From Aphidius gifuensis (taxonomy: Eukaryota; Arthropoda; Insecta; Hymenoptera; Braconidae), in the NCBI RefSeq assembly GCF_014905175.1, contig NC_057788.1:16156654-16220653 (forward strand): a stretch of 64,000 nt of DNA. The letters are read 5' to 3'. The notes beneath the pieces are model-generated. The model saw only the letters and a program-made list of their open reading frames with translations. It did not search any database and was not told the DNA's origin. Of the stretch, positions 33,028 through 41,100 are shown in pieces. The translations under genes and the position numbers were made by a program. Each line of letters begins with the position of its first letter. Position 1 is the first letter of the stretch.

Positions 33028-34919
33028 TACAATCAACATCATAAAAATGTTACAGGAAAAATGATTAAATACATTTTATAAATAAATAACTTGAAAATTG
33101 TAAAATGGAATTGGATATTTTTTTTTCTTAATAATAATTTAAACAAAAATAAATTGAACAATAATATAAAAAAAAAGTTTTACTCCAATAATTTTTTTCT
33201 GATTAAGTTTATAAAGGAAAAAAAAAAAAACGATGTTAAAATTTAAAAGCTGGAATAAAACACAAAAAAAAACTAGAAATAATTGTCCAAAGTTAAAAAA
33301 CTATTTAATATTACGTACAAGGTGATAAAATAAATATGTATATGTTTTGTCGTTAACTTTTAAATTAATAAAAACTTACTGGTTCTGACAAAAACGATGC
33401 TGGTTGAATAGTTGAAGTTTTTGTTTGTGTTGATAAATTTTCAATACTTGTAATTGGTGTTAAACAAGATAATTGTGGATCATGTTCAGCATTTACCATA
33501 GTAACATTCGAAGTCTGAAAAATCCAATATAATTTAATGAAATAATTCTGATTTTTTTAAAAAAAAACATTGATATATATATAAATTTTTAAATTTTTTT
33601 TTAGAAACATTATTTAATTTTCATTTTGCAAATTTTTAAGAAAAAATAAAATTTGTATGGTACGATTAAAAAAAATATTATTATGAAAATAATATTTTTC
33701 TGATGTTATTTAATGAATTTAGTATTTATACATCAATTAAAATACTTCTGATTTTTTTTTTATATTCAGAAAAATTAAAAAAAAAAAAATACAATCATGA
33801 ATATATATTTGTGTATATATTTTATATGATGCTCAATAATAATTGAAAAAATAGTAATATGGATATTAAGTTTTCATAAAAAGATAATTTTGTTTTACTT
33901 ATTTTATATAAAATATCATTTATCTTACCAATGTGTTTTGAAATAGTGCTGGTTTTTGTTTGGGATTTGAATTATTCGATTGTTCATCATTATTTATATT
34001 CAAACTTGAACTTGGAACCTGGACTCAATTAAAAAAAAAAAAAACAATTAATCAATACTCGATAGATGAATGTTATTATGAAGAGTAAAATTAACAAAAA
34101 ATTGCTCATTTTTTTAAAGTAATTACTTGAAATTTAACATAAATATTTTTTTATTCCGAAAAAAAAAATATATATATATATCAATGTTTATTATTACAAG
34201 TCAAATTATTCTGTAACTATCTTTATCAATGTTATATGAGGAGCAATTTTTTCTATTTAAATCATACATACCGATATTACTTCAAGTTGATTGTCATTCT
34301 TGTTTTTTATTTTTTCCAATTCAAGTAATAAGTTTTTGTTTTTATTGATTAATTATAATTTTTCAGCATTTTCCTTTTCAATAATTTTACATAATAAATC
34401 ATCTTCATCATTCAAAACTTTATTATTGTTTACTTTGCAAGAATCAGTTTTTTTTTTTTTTGCTACTGCTGTCGGATTTATCAGTTGATTCTCAATTTTT
34501 TTTTTTCGTTTGATTTTGTCTTCTTCATTCTTTTTCTTCATCTTCACTATCATAATTTTTTTGTATAAATTTTTCTTTTATTTCGTTCACTTTCATATGT
34601 TCCATATTTTTTATTTGTTTTCTGTTTTTCAATCATATTTATCCAAGTGCCTCTTGACCGTAAAGATCCTATTTTATTTTTCAACCATTCATGTTTTTCT
34701 GGATTATTTAAGTAACTTTTCATTTCTAATTTTTGATATCTTTCCGGCCATTTTACTTTTATTATTTTTGGTTCTTTTTCAAGATTATCAAAAAAAAATT
34801 CTTCTAAATTTTCGTCTTGGATCCATTCTTCTAACCCAACAAATTCTTCATTGCTTTCTTCAGTAAATTGTATTAAAATACAGCTCTGATTCTCGATGTT
34901 TTTTGTCATTTTCAGGTAC
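14475..34919 (-). CDS. 20-exon BEN-domain-like gene, left-arm copy (first exon broken)
   Basis: Minus-strand coding exons in order: 34919-34272 (ATG at 34909), 34018-33929, 33514-33380, 32870-32742, 32417-32286, 31772-31644, 31319-31188, 30688-30560, 30422-30291, 28926-28765, 28588-28448, 28123-28001, 27861-27781, 27637-27578, 15683-15624, 15474-15415, 15265-15206, 15117-15034, 14931-14694, 14596-14475. Each has GT/AG borders, and nearly all internal exons are multiples of three. The last two exons encode a region with the spacing of a BEN domain (RNLAGSVSRQLM, then VLAVHSLSG, then KPLLPRIDSRITEAIF), a DNA/chromatin-binding fold. The N-terminal exon is acidic, then Lys-rich. Exon 1 is damaged relative to the right-arm copy: two losses of 2 bp shift the frame, and it shares an in-frame TAA near its end. 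LTR element 2 sits in the intron after 27578. Confidence 0.6.
15206..15683 (-). repeat. 209-bp tandem units each carrying one 60-bp exon
   Basis: Exons at 15206-15265, 15415-15474 and 15624-15683 are spaced exactly 209 bp. A fourth, 27578-27637, lies one period further once LTR element 2 is removed. Each encodes a 20-residue unit beginning IVENDLQNRQNID, acidic and Asn-rich, with its own intron pieces and an ATT microsatellite. Exon 27781-27861 (IVQNDLDQVHTN...) is a diverged longer relative. The array expands the protein by frame-neutral exon duplication. Confidence 0.75.
15761..16888 (+). repeat. 5' LTR of element 2
   Basis: TGTAGCGA...TGTTACA, 1128 bp. An AATAAA is present near 16427, followed by the block ACCCACACACTGAGCGAC, which also occurs in the LTRs of element 3. 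Roughly 30 differences from the 3' LTR cluster at about 15990-16425, while the last roughly 450 bp are identical between the two. Confidence 0.92.
16891..16908 (+). other. Primer-binding site of element 2
   Basis: TGGCGCCCAAACAGGGAC begins two bases after the LTR. It differs by one base from the well-known tRNA-Lys-type PBS, so tRNA-Lys priming is likely. Confidence 0.8.
16909..19268 (+). other. Long repetitive 5' leader of element 2
   Basis: About 2.4 kb without a convincing ORF. It contains long poly-A runs and, at 18180-18600, repeated units with the words GAGTTATCT, AGTCGATCTCTGAAATTA and TTAATCTCTCGAGTTT; one unit of roughly 105 bp is duplicated almost exactly at about 18370-18550. A splice donor lies at 17767. 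The leader probably holds packaging and translation signals, but none can be pinpointed. Confidence 0.6.
17764..17772 (+). promoter_or_regulatory. Splice donor in element 2 leader
   Basis: AAG|GTAAGT is a perfect metazoan 5' splice site, lying between the PBS and gag. With the acceptor at 24400 it would make a subgenomic mRNA for the third ORF, as env-type transcripts are made. Element 3 keeps GGTAAA at the aligned place (47447). Confidence 0.55.
19269..21083 (+). CDS. gag: Gag polyprotein of element 2
   Basis: 604 aa, starting MAESISF. Residues about 23-31 (KPRGRPKGK) are a textbook AT-hook. A retrotransposon-gag capsid-like region lies at about residues 275-400 (FLYRVDQARL, ALTWFMTHSDEL, YQRALREEID). 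Near the C-terminus is one CX2CX4HX4C knuckle (CWNCDSFGHLHRDC). A second follows in which the expected His is Val (CFRCRRSGVTTMTC), and then another Cys pair. Gag assembles particles and binds element RNA. Its last codons carry the frameshift signal for pol. It is about 60% similar by eye to the gag of element 3 across the capsid region. Confidence 0.9.
   Translation: MAESISFQSKKGAIPKVLDVVKKPRGRPKGKTNSSSFDLVKETQELVTTSDGESLVVPGLFDSVDESDTDGRTRSERRRLSPTCSVKSSITDLGDMFADIDAVNMPPPKAIPSRNQGLTFGTAEADANVTSGGLNPTSFPGSYGNQLAKPTPTLGRTKLAKLPRIQVNDGAARVEPPKPTSYPHSLEGRRPIREINLCEPPAQRRLVEDYRLPPSSSTRYNLSRRREYPDDISGLPVLPSRRVATPSVEDGRISEPDSRHQAMILRTLLNCNLLFSGKPGEDVEEFLYRVDQARLIIGARDHELLQALSFCLRGSALTWFMTHSDELRTWENLKESLRMCFSDLDYQRALREEIDKRTQGAQESVRSYISCMRGLFQRTSPPWPESERVIYTIRNLLPPLQKMISSRAFTTMRAVEEEAFRQEQIDQNAQTRRPPPRPELSLCPGFACPTLRTTTFAPSRPIRPNNLRILYEDGELLDNQVEPNFIDEFEALKIGREILRSKHRDQTKNSPVTVDQSTQVTSPIAPVVARADDSINPPRAGYYLNQRLTLPGDNAIECWNCDSFGHLHRDCPEPRRRFCFRCRRSGVTTMTCPSCNPGNASREP
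21056..24340 (+). CDS. pol: Pol polyprotein of element 2 (PR-RT-RH-IN)
   Basis: The open frame starts at 21056 and is entered by frameshift; the first ATG is at 21266 (1024 aa from there). Numbered from that Met, the aspartic protease DSG is at 19-21. RT has the YLDD box at about 336-339. RNase H has QTDASSVGLGAV at about 481 and TDHSSL at about 550. The integrase has an H...GHMG...C...C zinc region at about 675-715 and catalytic D/D/E near 746, 804 (ITDNGTEF) and 841 (DPVERVNR). The end shows the GPF/Y-type module (FEGPFVV). No internal stop or shift is present. It copies element RNA to DNA and inserts it, and is the likely supplier of enzymes for gag-only element 3. Confidence 0.93.
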   Translation, partial: SGKRQPRTIEPVYESQPVSSPLPPAPSIKTPWRFAENRRILTPEEANSVQLSPTAPEFIPQEVKPPPFKLMAFHLDIVIGPLIIRALVDSGANRTFAGKTATQLFEQSGLEQKVITPRRIMTAGGQIEMVNHSVTLSVMIEEKITEMEALILPSLSEDFILGLDFLQTAGMVIDFGDRSWHYRDDPERKFLFVPVINATKIIQCNGLQTLSSEEDLELRKFLDFNLPELPSADSPFPVTPLTMHNIDVGDNPPIRQKPYRANPAMCTIMKAKVDKMLATGIIEPSQSEWASPVVMVPKGKNEYRFCIDFRKVNSVTKKDAYPIPDMTSILDELRLAKYITTIDLSQAFFQIALTPESREITAFIVPGYGLYHFLRMPFGLSNSPATMQRLADRLLGHRYYPTVFVYLDDIIIVTKTFEEHLTYLGRVLGDLKTANLTINREKSHFCCSQVRYLGFIVNRDGLQVDPEKTAAVINYPTPTNIKQLRRLLGMASWYRRFIPEFASVAEPLTRLTKKNTPWIWGEPQAESFRLLKVRLTSAPTLACPDFSLPFTLQTDASSVGLGAVLTQKFGEDEKVIAYASRTMADTETRYTVTEQECLAMIWAIRKFRCYLEGYSFTVITDHSSLKWLNNLRNPTGRLARWSLELMQYDYVIVHRKGALHHVPDALSRIPESLKQAELLEDTRDAWYKKKLRQTLHFPDSHPDWKIIEDRLYHHRPLPFVVTEFPDLSAWKLVLPREHYEQAVLECHTPPHTGHMGIDKTYRRVSTQYYWPNMFRVVSAIVSRCEICQKTKSDAAKPRGLMGKRLIQEPWSVIAADIMGPLPRSRTGKAYLLVIQDQMTKYVELVSLRVATGRSIREQLEDLVIYRHGVPRVLITDNGTEFTNKEIKALATWAGITLQTTPPYHPQADPVERVNRSLKTMLRAYLDGNHQDWDTHLSEFRFAYNTAYHDALMTNPAFANSGRELRPPNSLRGEFEGETTLVPIPIEKWNERMRRLNTLRQALTFARGEATDRQANQYNARHRNVEFFEGQLVLRKTHPLSNAAKRYSANLEKPFEGPFVVTRKLSPNRYELTDFAGKFLGQVAISDLKPWITQN
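21059..21065 (+). promoter_or_regulatory. GGGAAAC -1 ribosomal frameshift site
   Basis: In the gag frame the heptamer reads G GGA AAC, exactly the X XXY YYZ form used by retroviruses. The pol frame is -1 relative to gag and is open from 21056 (after a TAA at 21053-21055) through the pol ATG to 24340, so a slip here joins Gag to Pol. The gag stop lies 16 bases further on. No downstream pseudoknot was folded. Confidence 0.85.
24385..24400 (+). promoter_or_regulatory. Splice acceptor directly before ORF3 of element 2
   Basis: TTATTTCTTTTATCAG abuts the ORF3 ATG at 24401, so splicing from the leader donor would put this ATG first in the mRNA. The same arrangement (TTTTAG then ATGAG) is present in element 3 at 50931-50939. 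Confidence 0.6.
24401..25921 (+). CDS. Third ORF of element 2, zinc-knuckle protein in env position
   Basis: 506 aa, in the same frame as pol but 60 bases after its stop, with a splice acceptor immediately upstream. The N-terminus is strongly basic (RIPRRRSTRGRTKPS). Residues about 40-230 are acidic and low in complexity. At about residues 366-379 there is an exact CX2CX4HX4C knuckle (CWKCRSHLHHTHQC) preceded by a basic stretch. The tail is rich in Trp, Tyr, Ser and Cys (SGYPDSQSGYFG...). There is no signal peptide or membrane segment, so it is not an envelope protein. I do not recognise the family. A nucleic-acid-binding accessory or second nucleocapsid-like protein is the best reading. A decayed relative remains in element 3. 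Confidence 0.75.
   Translation: MRELKSYRIPRRRSTRGRTKPSPGKNLEVLSRTMKGRRLLDSDTGSEQGETSGSDEATQRPVVPLVLVDLLEPHRGELEAISTQNPGLVLAISQVCEQVMGQRQAATNELGDHFEFINLTEELEPATGNSGTLPHEVDLLSMEPEEAAQLIKPLVPNPVEDTLDCTPGADSDLDTSVFGSDSSNLADMINTRKLRNPGQSKTTPTIMSVVNVCVDRERFKTNPKPWEAPESILGKTGILPRKVDAEPRPEAIKVSIPLEKLTFGFGIPLMESSAVVMPPLEVRNSGDATTVGATCKETISPVSEQPSSAELLPSEASSISKAIDKPLEVQTTSMGAIKKAKANTPRAAGSSTQSGEKIRWKKRPHCWKCRSHLHHTHQCTRPDSAGRAPSRAELARSRSEWDQQRLVPNSADMSRGFGESTSHSFDWVSGYPDSQSGYFGPADPPELSRFHSHWNQYVPRAVVQDEYMGWPQNNHVGDPAWKNYYCQGSSSHGHLPCTLPTCRFQQ
26353..26370 (+). other. Polypurine tract of element 2
   Basis: GAGTCTTGGGGGGGGGGC lies directly before the 3' LTR. The G10 run is the expected plus-strand primer. 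Confidence 0.7.
26371..27498 (+). repeat. 3' LTR of element 2
   Basis: 1128 bp with the same termini as the 5' LTR. The last roughly 450 bp are identical to the 5' LTR, while the middle differs at about 30 places. Confidence 0.92.
28967..30290 (-). other. Long AT-rich intron of the BEN-like gene
   Basis: A 1.36-kb intron between the exons ending at 30291 and starting at 28926. It is very AT-rich, with homopolymers but no embedded element that I can identify. The same intron lies at 56873-58234 in the right arm. Confidence 0.6.
31188..33514 (-). repeat. Tandem duplication of a two-exon module (left arm)
   Basis: Module A exons (132-135 nt, TSNVTMVNAEH...) and module B exons (129 nt, TLENTP...NIQQTQW...) alternate. 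In the left arm the order is A B A B A B A; in the right arm it is A B A B A. The extra left-arm unit is about 1.1 kb (roughly 31188-32285) and includes both introns almost unchanged, so the copy number changed after the arms formed. Confidence 0.8.
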
Positions 34920-35267
34920 CTGAAATAAAATAAAAAGTACGAAATAATATAAATTTTTTAATTCTTCATTACATTATAATGAAGAAACTAGACATATTTT
35001 TTGCTATTGAAAATTTAAGATTAAAAACATGGTGTATATAAAATTTTTTTTATGTATTTATAAATATATGATAAGTTTGTAATTGTTAATAAATGTGTAT
35101 TTGATATGAAATATAATATTATATAAAATCATTAGAATTATGAAATGAAAGAGATATCTCAACGAAAACTAGCCCATAACCTTATATCTGCAGAAAGCAA
35201 GTAAGGCATGTATAATTCGAATTAATGAAAGATTAGCAGTGAGAAAAAAAAAATTAAAAAAGAAAAA

Positions 35268-35332
<65 letters not shown>

Positions 35333-35660
35333 AATACTAAGAAAAGCCGTGTATAAATTTCTTATTTTTTGTTTCTCTCAAGCACTTTTTTCGCTTCAAA
35401 TAAATATGATGAAATATGAACTGTAATATTTTTAATTATTTAAAAAAGAATATTGTTAAGATTCTAACATGGTCGCAATAAAAAAAAAAATATACAGAAA
35501 AAAAAAAAGACAGAAGAAATTTTTTGATTTTTAGGTTTGCAGAGAGCTTTACTGTCCTATTGAACATACCTTATTTATAATCTCGGTAAATCAAATTTTT
35601 GATACTTATTATTATTACCGGTCACCAATTTATTATTAACACAAATATATATATATATTA
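34920..35660 (-). other. 5' non-coding region of left BEN-like gene with (GA)n tract
   Basis: It contains an acceptor AG at 34920-34921 (so the ATG exon is not the first exon), a GA dinucleotide run at 35271-35328, and otherwise AT-rich DNA. The right arm repeats it at 52578-53310 with a (CT)n run at 52911-52953. No first exon or promoter can be placed. Confidence 0.5.
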
Positions 35661-36300
35661 GGGTGTTTTTTTTTTTTTCAATATTTTTTTTTCTCTTCAC
35701 CCATCTTTATACAAGTTCATACAACTCTAAATCATGCCTAGAAAAAATTTGAACTCAATTGAAAAATATTTAGAGGTGGTTCAGGAGTCATTTGTTTTTT
35801 CCATTTGATTAACATGGGGTTAATACACTTCATTCACTATTTTGATCATGGAGGCTTCAATTTTCGACCGTTCAAGTACACGTTGGTCTCATTTGATAGA
35901 GTATTGAATTTTATAGCATATAATATTCATAGTTTTGATCATTTACAATTTTGTTTTTCAGAAAAATTGTAAATACTACCCTTTTGAAGCATTATTTCAC
36001 TATTTTTTTTAATTGTAAATGATCAAAACTATGAATATTATATGCTATAGAATTTAATACTCTATCAAATGAGACCAACGTGAACTTGAACGGTCGAAAA
36101 TTAAAGCCTCCATGATCAAAATAGTGAATGAAGTGTATTAACCCCATGTTAATTAAATGGAAAAAACAAATGACTCCTGAACCACCTCTAAATATTTTTC
36201 AATTGAGTTCAAATTTTTTCTGGGCATGATTTAGAGTTGTATGAACTTGTATAAAGATGGGTGAAGAGAAAAAAAAATATTGAAAAAAAAAAAAACACCC
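35661..36300. mobile_element. 640-bp foldback MITE with GGGTGTTTTT termini and TA duplication
   Basis: GGGTGTTTTTTTTTTTTTC and its reverse complement bound a nearly perfect palindrome with arms of roughly 300 bp (for example CGACCGTTCAAGT / ACTTGAACGGTCG). TA flanks both sides inside a (TA)n run, as for Tc1/mariner-type elements. It is absent from the same position of the right arm, where LTR element 3 sits instead. Confidence 0.8.
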
Positions 36301-36309
36301 TAATATATA

Positions 36310-38050
36310 TATATATATATATTTTCAAAGTTTACGTATCAATTTTTTTTTTCTATTTACCAGCTTGAAAAACACTTTGATACGATGTCAATATCAAATA
36401 ATAATTTATATAAAGATTAATTTACATTAAAAAAATAATTTCAATAAATAACAATGAAATATCACTGTAATGTTCATTAAAAACTGTTTAATTGTTATAA
36501 CTTGTCGTCACTCGTACATCAAAACTATTCAACAGTATCCTGGAAAATAAATCAACGGGCCTGTTGGTTATGTGCAGAGGGTGAGTGAGTCGATGATGGT
36601 GGGAGAAAAAATATTCGTGAATGCTTACGTTCTATTGGCAGCACCAATTGACTCGGAAAAAAAAGAGAAAAACAATTCGTAGGTCTTTTATGTTAAATAT
36701 AACAATCTATATGAGAAAGAAAAAAATTAAAAAAAGAGAAACAAACAGAGAGAAAAAACATTCCATAAAAAACTGTGTATCAATGTTTTATTTTTTTTCA
36801 CGAAAAAAAAAATTTTTTTAAGCTTTAATTATTTATAATTAGAGATTAAATTTATTCGGTAAAATTAAAGAAGAAATAAAAAAAATTGTCATTGTGATTA
36901 ATAATATTTTTTTAAATTAAATTCAATTATTCATTTGTACATGATATTAACTGTAATATTATAAGTTATTTAACAAAGACCACAAAAAAAAAAAAAAAAA
37001 AAAAATACTCTTGAAATTTCAACAACGTGACAATAAAAAAAAATATAAAGAAAAAGATGAGAAACAAAAAATACAGTTAAAAATTTTTCATTTTTTATTT
37101 TTGGGGTTCATAAAAAACCTAACTGTCTTATTGGACATACCTTATTTATGATCTTGGTAAATTAAATTGTTTAAGAATTGTCAATACTTTTTGTTATTAC
37201 CGGTTAACAATTTATTAATAACACAAATATATAAATATAATTAATTTTCATCATGACACACATATAAAGATTAATTTACATAAAAAAATAATTTCAATAA
37301 ATAACAATGAAATATCACTGTAATGTTCATTAAAAACTGTTTAATTGTTATAACTTGTCGTCACTCGTACATCAAAACTATTCAACAGTATCCTGGAAAA
37401 TAAATCAACGGGCCTCTTGGTTATGTGCAGAGGGTGAGTGAGTCGATGATGGTGGGAGAAAAAATATTTGTAAATGCTTAACAAAGACCACAAAAAAAAA
37501 AAAAAAAAAAAATACTCTTGAAATTTCAACAACGTGACAATAAAAAAAAATATAAAGAAAAAGATGAGAAACAAAAAATACAGTTAAAAATTTTTTATTT
37601 TTTATTTTTGGGGTTCATAAAAAACCTAACTGTCTTATTGGACATACCTTATTTATGATCTCGGTAAATTAAATTGTTTAAGAATTGTCAATACTTTTTA
37701 TTATTACCGGTTAACAATTTATTAATAACACAAATATATAAATATATTTTTTCAAAGTTTACGTACCAATTTTTTTTTTCTATTTATCAGCTTGAAAAAC
37801 ACTTTAATACGATGTCAATATCAAATAATAATTTATATAAAGATTAATTTACATAAAAAAAATAATTTCAATAAATAACAATGAAATATCACTGTAATGT
37901 TCATTAAAAACTGTTTAATTGTTATAACTTGTCGTCACTCGTACATCAAAACTATTCAACAGTATCCTGGAAAATAAATCAACGGGCCTGCGCAGATGGT
38001 GAGTGAGTTGATGATGGTGGGAGAAATAAGAGTTGTGTGTTGAGCAGCAT
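36310..38050. repeat. About 0.9-kb tandem units, left arm
   Basis: The sequence GAGGGTGAGTGAGTCGATGA recurs at about 36577, 37430 and (changed) 37986, with shared flanks including TAACTTGTCGTCACTCGTAC. The second unit has lost about 400 bp that other units keep. Units correspond in order to those of the right arm: the outermost unit in both arms shares the GCCTGTTGGTT variant where inner ones read GCCTCTTGG. Confidence 0.75.
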
Positions 38051-38176
38051 CAATGAAGAGAGATAAAATAATACTTCGACGTCTTTTTTTTCGTGTAGGT
38101 TCTTTGAGTTGCAGTAACGTCAATTATTCATAATTCAACGTTAATTATTATTGAAAAATTTGATTGATCTATCAGT

Positions 38177-41100
38177 ATGGAAAATCAACCAAGAAGCCGG
38201 TATAAAAAATATAAAACATGTGGCTTTGACGAAGACAGTTTGCCACCTAGTACTCTGCGCAGACACAAACGTCAACGTCAAAATCAGCTAAGTGATTCTA
38301 CTGACCAGGTGAGTCCACTATATTGTTTTATACTTTTTAAAAGTATCCGGTATATCGGTTATCTGATATATTGGGTTAAAAAGTACTTGGTATATCGAAT
38401 ATCGAGTAATTTCAAAATAAAAAAAACAGACCAATGTTTAATGAGTGTTTTATTTTATTTATTACTTTGTTTGAATATATCAGTATTAATAATATTTAAT
38501 ACTGTTCTTGTTTTTTATTTAAATTTAAATTGTTTTAAATAAAATTTTTTCATTAATATATTCATTAATAATAATAATATATATTAATATAAATATATAT
38601 ATGTATTTTTAATAAATACAAAACAATATTTAATATTGGATAAAATTATTAAGTATATTTTTCGAGTTAATAACAATTTTCATCATTTTAATTCATATAA
38701 TTGTTCATAAAATAATACTTTTTGGTATGTTTTTTGGCAATATAACTGTATATCATAAAATTGCTGAAATTCTCAATCTCTAGTCTCCGGTATTTTTTGA
38801 CCGTTATCTGGTAAAAAATATCGGTTACTCGGTATATCGGACCAAAAAGTTTCGAGTAAAAGTATCCGATATATCGCCGAGTATCGCACATCCCTAATTT
38901 CACGAGCTATTTTACTGGATTTGTTTAGTAACTATCCTCTTTTATTCAAATGCACGGAGAAAAATAATTTGTAAACTTAACAAAAAAAAATGTAAAAATT
39001 ACATTTTTTTTTTGTGATTGGGGAATCCGTAACGTAAAATGTGTAAAAACTACAAAAAAAATATGTAATCAGATCAAAGCCGGAATTCACATTATTATTA
39101 AAAAATTTACATTTTTTTTCACTAAACATCAGGCTTATTGAAAAAAAATGTAAAAGTTACATTTTTTTTTAGTAAATAAGGGATTCTGCAAAAAAAAATG
39201 TAAAAATTACAATTAAAAATTGTTTTCATCGGAGAGATACAGTTTGTATAAAAAAATGTAAAATTAACATTTTTTTTTGCTGTATGACATGCTTAGTAAA
39301 AAAAAATGCAAATGGAAAATTTTTGTCCATATTAAGAATGACCTCCAATAACGACGAAAATAAAACTTTTTATTGATGAATTAGTAACATTGAAGAATTA
39401 ACACAAAAATAAAAATTTGCACATTACAAATATTAAAAAGTCGTGTTAAGTCAATTTGTTGGAATAATTGAAATCGTTTCGCAAAAAACTCATGTAAGAA
39501 TAAATTGTGTTGAAGTCTATTGTTTCCTCGGCAATTTGCGAAAATTCTTTTATTTTATTTCGAAAATTATGGCTGAGGAATAAATGAGGATAGGTAATAA
39601 CAGTATTCAGATAGATTAACCAACATCAATTCCGGAGCCACACCTTTTCCTTAGCTACTGCTTTTCCTTGGACATTGGTATTTTTTAAAAATAAATTTAC
39701 ATAAATTTTATTTATAAAATAAATAAAAAATGTCCAAGGAAAAGCAGTAGCTAAGAAAAAGATGTAGCTAAGGAATTAATGTGACTAAGGAATTATTTCC
39801 ATGAAACATAATTTTTTGGCAACCTCAATTCCTTAGCTACATCTTTTTCTTAGCTACTGCTTTTCCTTGGACATTTTTATTCATTAATAATGAAATAATA
39901 TGTATTTTGTTTATTAAATAAATAAAATATCCAAGGAAAATCAGTATAGTTAAAGAAAAGATGAATTTGAAAATGAACTTTCTCGCGCACACATGTTTCT
40001 TACTAGGTCTCCGAGAAATTAGACAACCTCAATTTTTTACAATAAAAAAATGTAAAATCTACCTCTCAAATTTGTTAATTTCTATAAACTTATTTTTTCA
40101 ATATACTTTACAGTTTTTAGATGTAAAATTTGCATTTTATTTTTGTGTCTTTTTTTTTTTTTCTGAATTACAATTAAAAGCTGCAGATTTTACCAAAAAA
40201 ATATCTAAAATCGTTAATGTTTATTTTATTTGTTTTTTTCACCGCATTTATTTGTAATATTCGCATTTTTCAAAGAAATATTTCAAATTCATTTTAAGTA
40301 AAAAAAAAAAATCAATTTTTAACATTTTTATCGTTAAATTTCACCCAATAAAAATGTAAAATTTACAAAAAAAAAATGTTTATTCAGTTTTGTTTTTAAA
40401 AATGTAAATCTTACCAAAGAAAATGTAAATTTTTAAATAAATTGTGTCGGATTCCTCAATCGCAAAAAAAATGCAAAATTTACAAATTATTTTTCTCCGT
40501 GTGTAATATGACAATTATGATTTCGATGGTATCATGATTATTATGTTGATGGTATAATCATCAATTGTATATGTATAATTGTTTCATATACATATTGACA
40601 TGTAAAATACTAATTTACGCATACATTTCTCTTTTTTGCTACTGCTTGTATTTTCATTCCATGTTTATTTTGTACTCTATCATTTGATAATCATAGTATA
40701 CACAGTTCTACGATACATTTATGGCGTCATCATTATTATTGTTATATCATTTTTAATATACTCATTGAAATATTTTCATGTTACACCTAATATTTAAATT
40801 TATTTACCTGTATTTCCAGGAAGAAAATCCGTTCCATCAACGATTCGAAGAAAGTCTTTTTTTCAACTTCGATAAAGTTTCAGAAAACCAAACTCGTGAA
40901 AATCAAGTCGTATTTCCGACAGTTCCATTATTGTTACATCAAGAACACGAAAATGATGTTCACTATAACAGTGAAAACTACATTAATTTTACACCGGATG
41001 TATACAGCTTGACTAATGACAGTTATATAGATTCATTAAGTTTTCATGATGAACCCACTACTGGATGGTCAGAGGTTGAAGAATCGGATAATGATGAAAG

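Larger units (their letters stand above)
28351..38050. repeat. Left arm of the giant inverted repeat
   Basis: The minus strand of this block matches the plus strand of 43617-58809 almost base for base (first exon, all introns, (GA)n/(CT)n tract, 0.9-kb tandem units), apart from insertions and tandem-copy differences. Its outer limit at 28351 is where the right arm is cut by LTR element 4, so the true arm probably extends further, towards 14 kb. It contains an extra 1.1-kb exon pair, a 640-bp MITE and fewer 0.9-kb units than the right arm. Confidence 0.88.

Noticed and set aside
34291..34866. Phe-rich frames on the plus strand (and mirror frames at 53364-53943, minus)
   Set aside because: They are shadows of the Lys-rich exon 1 of the BEN-like gene.
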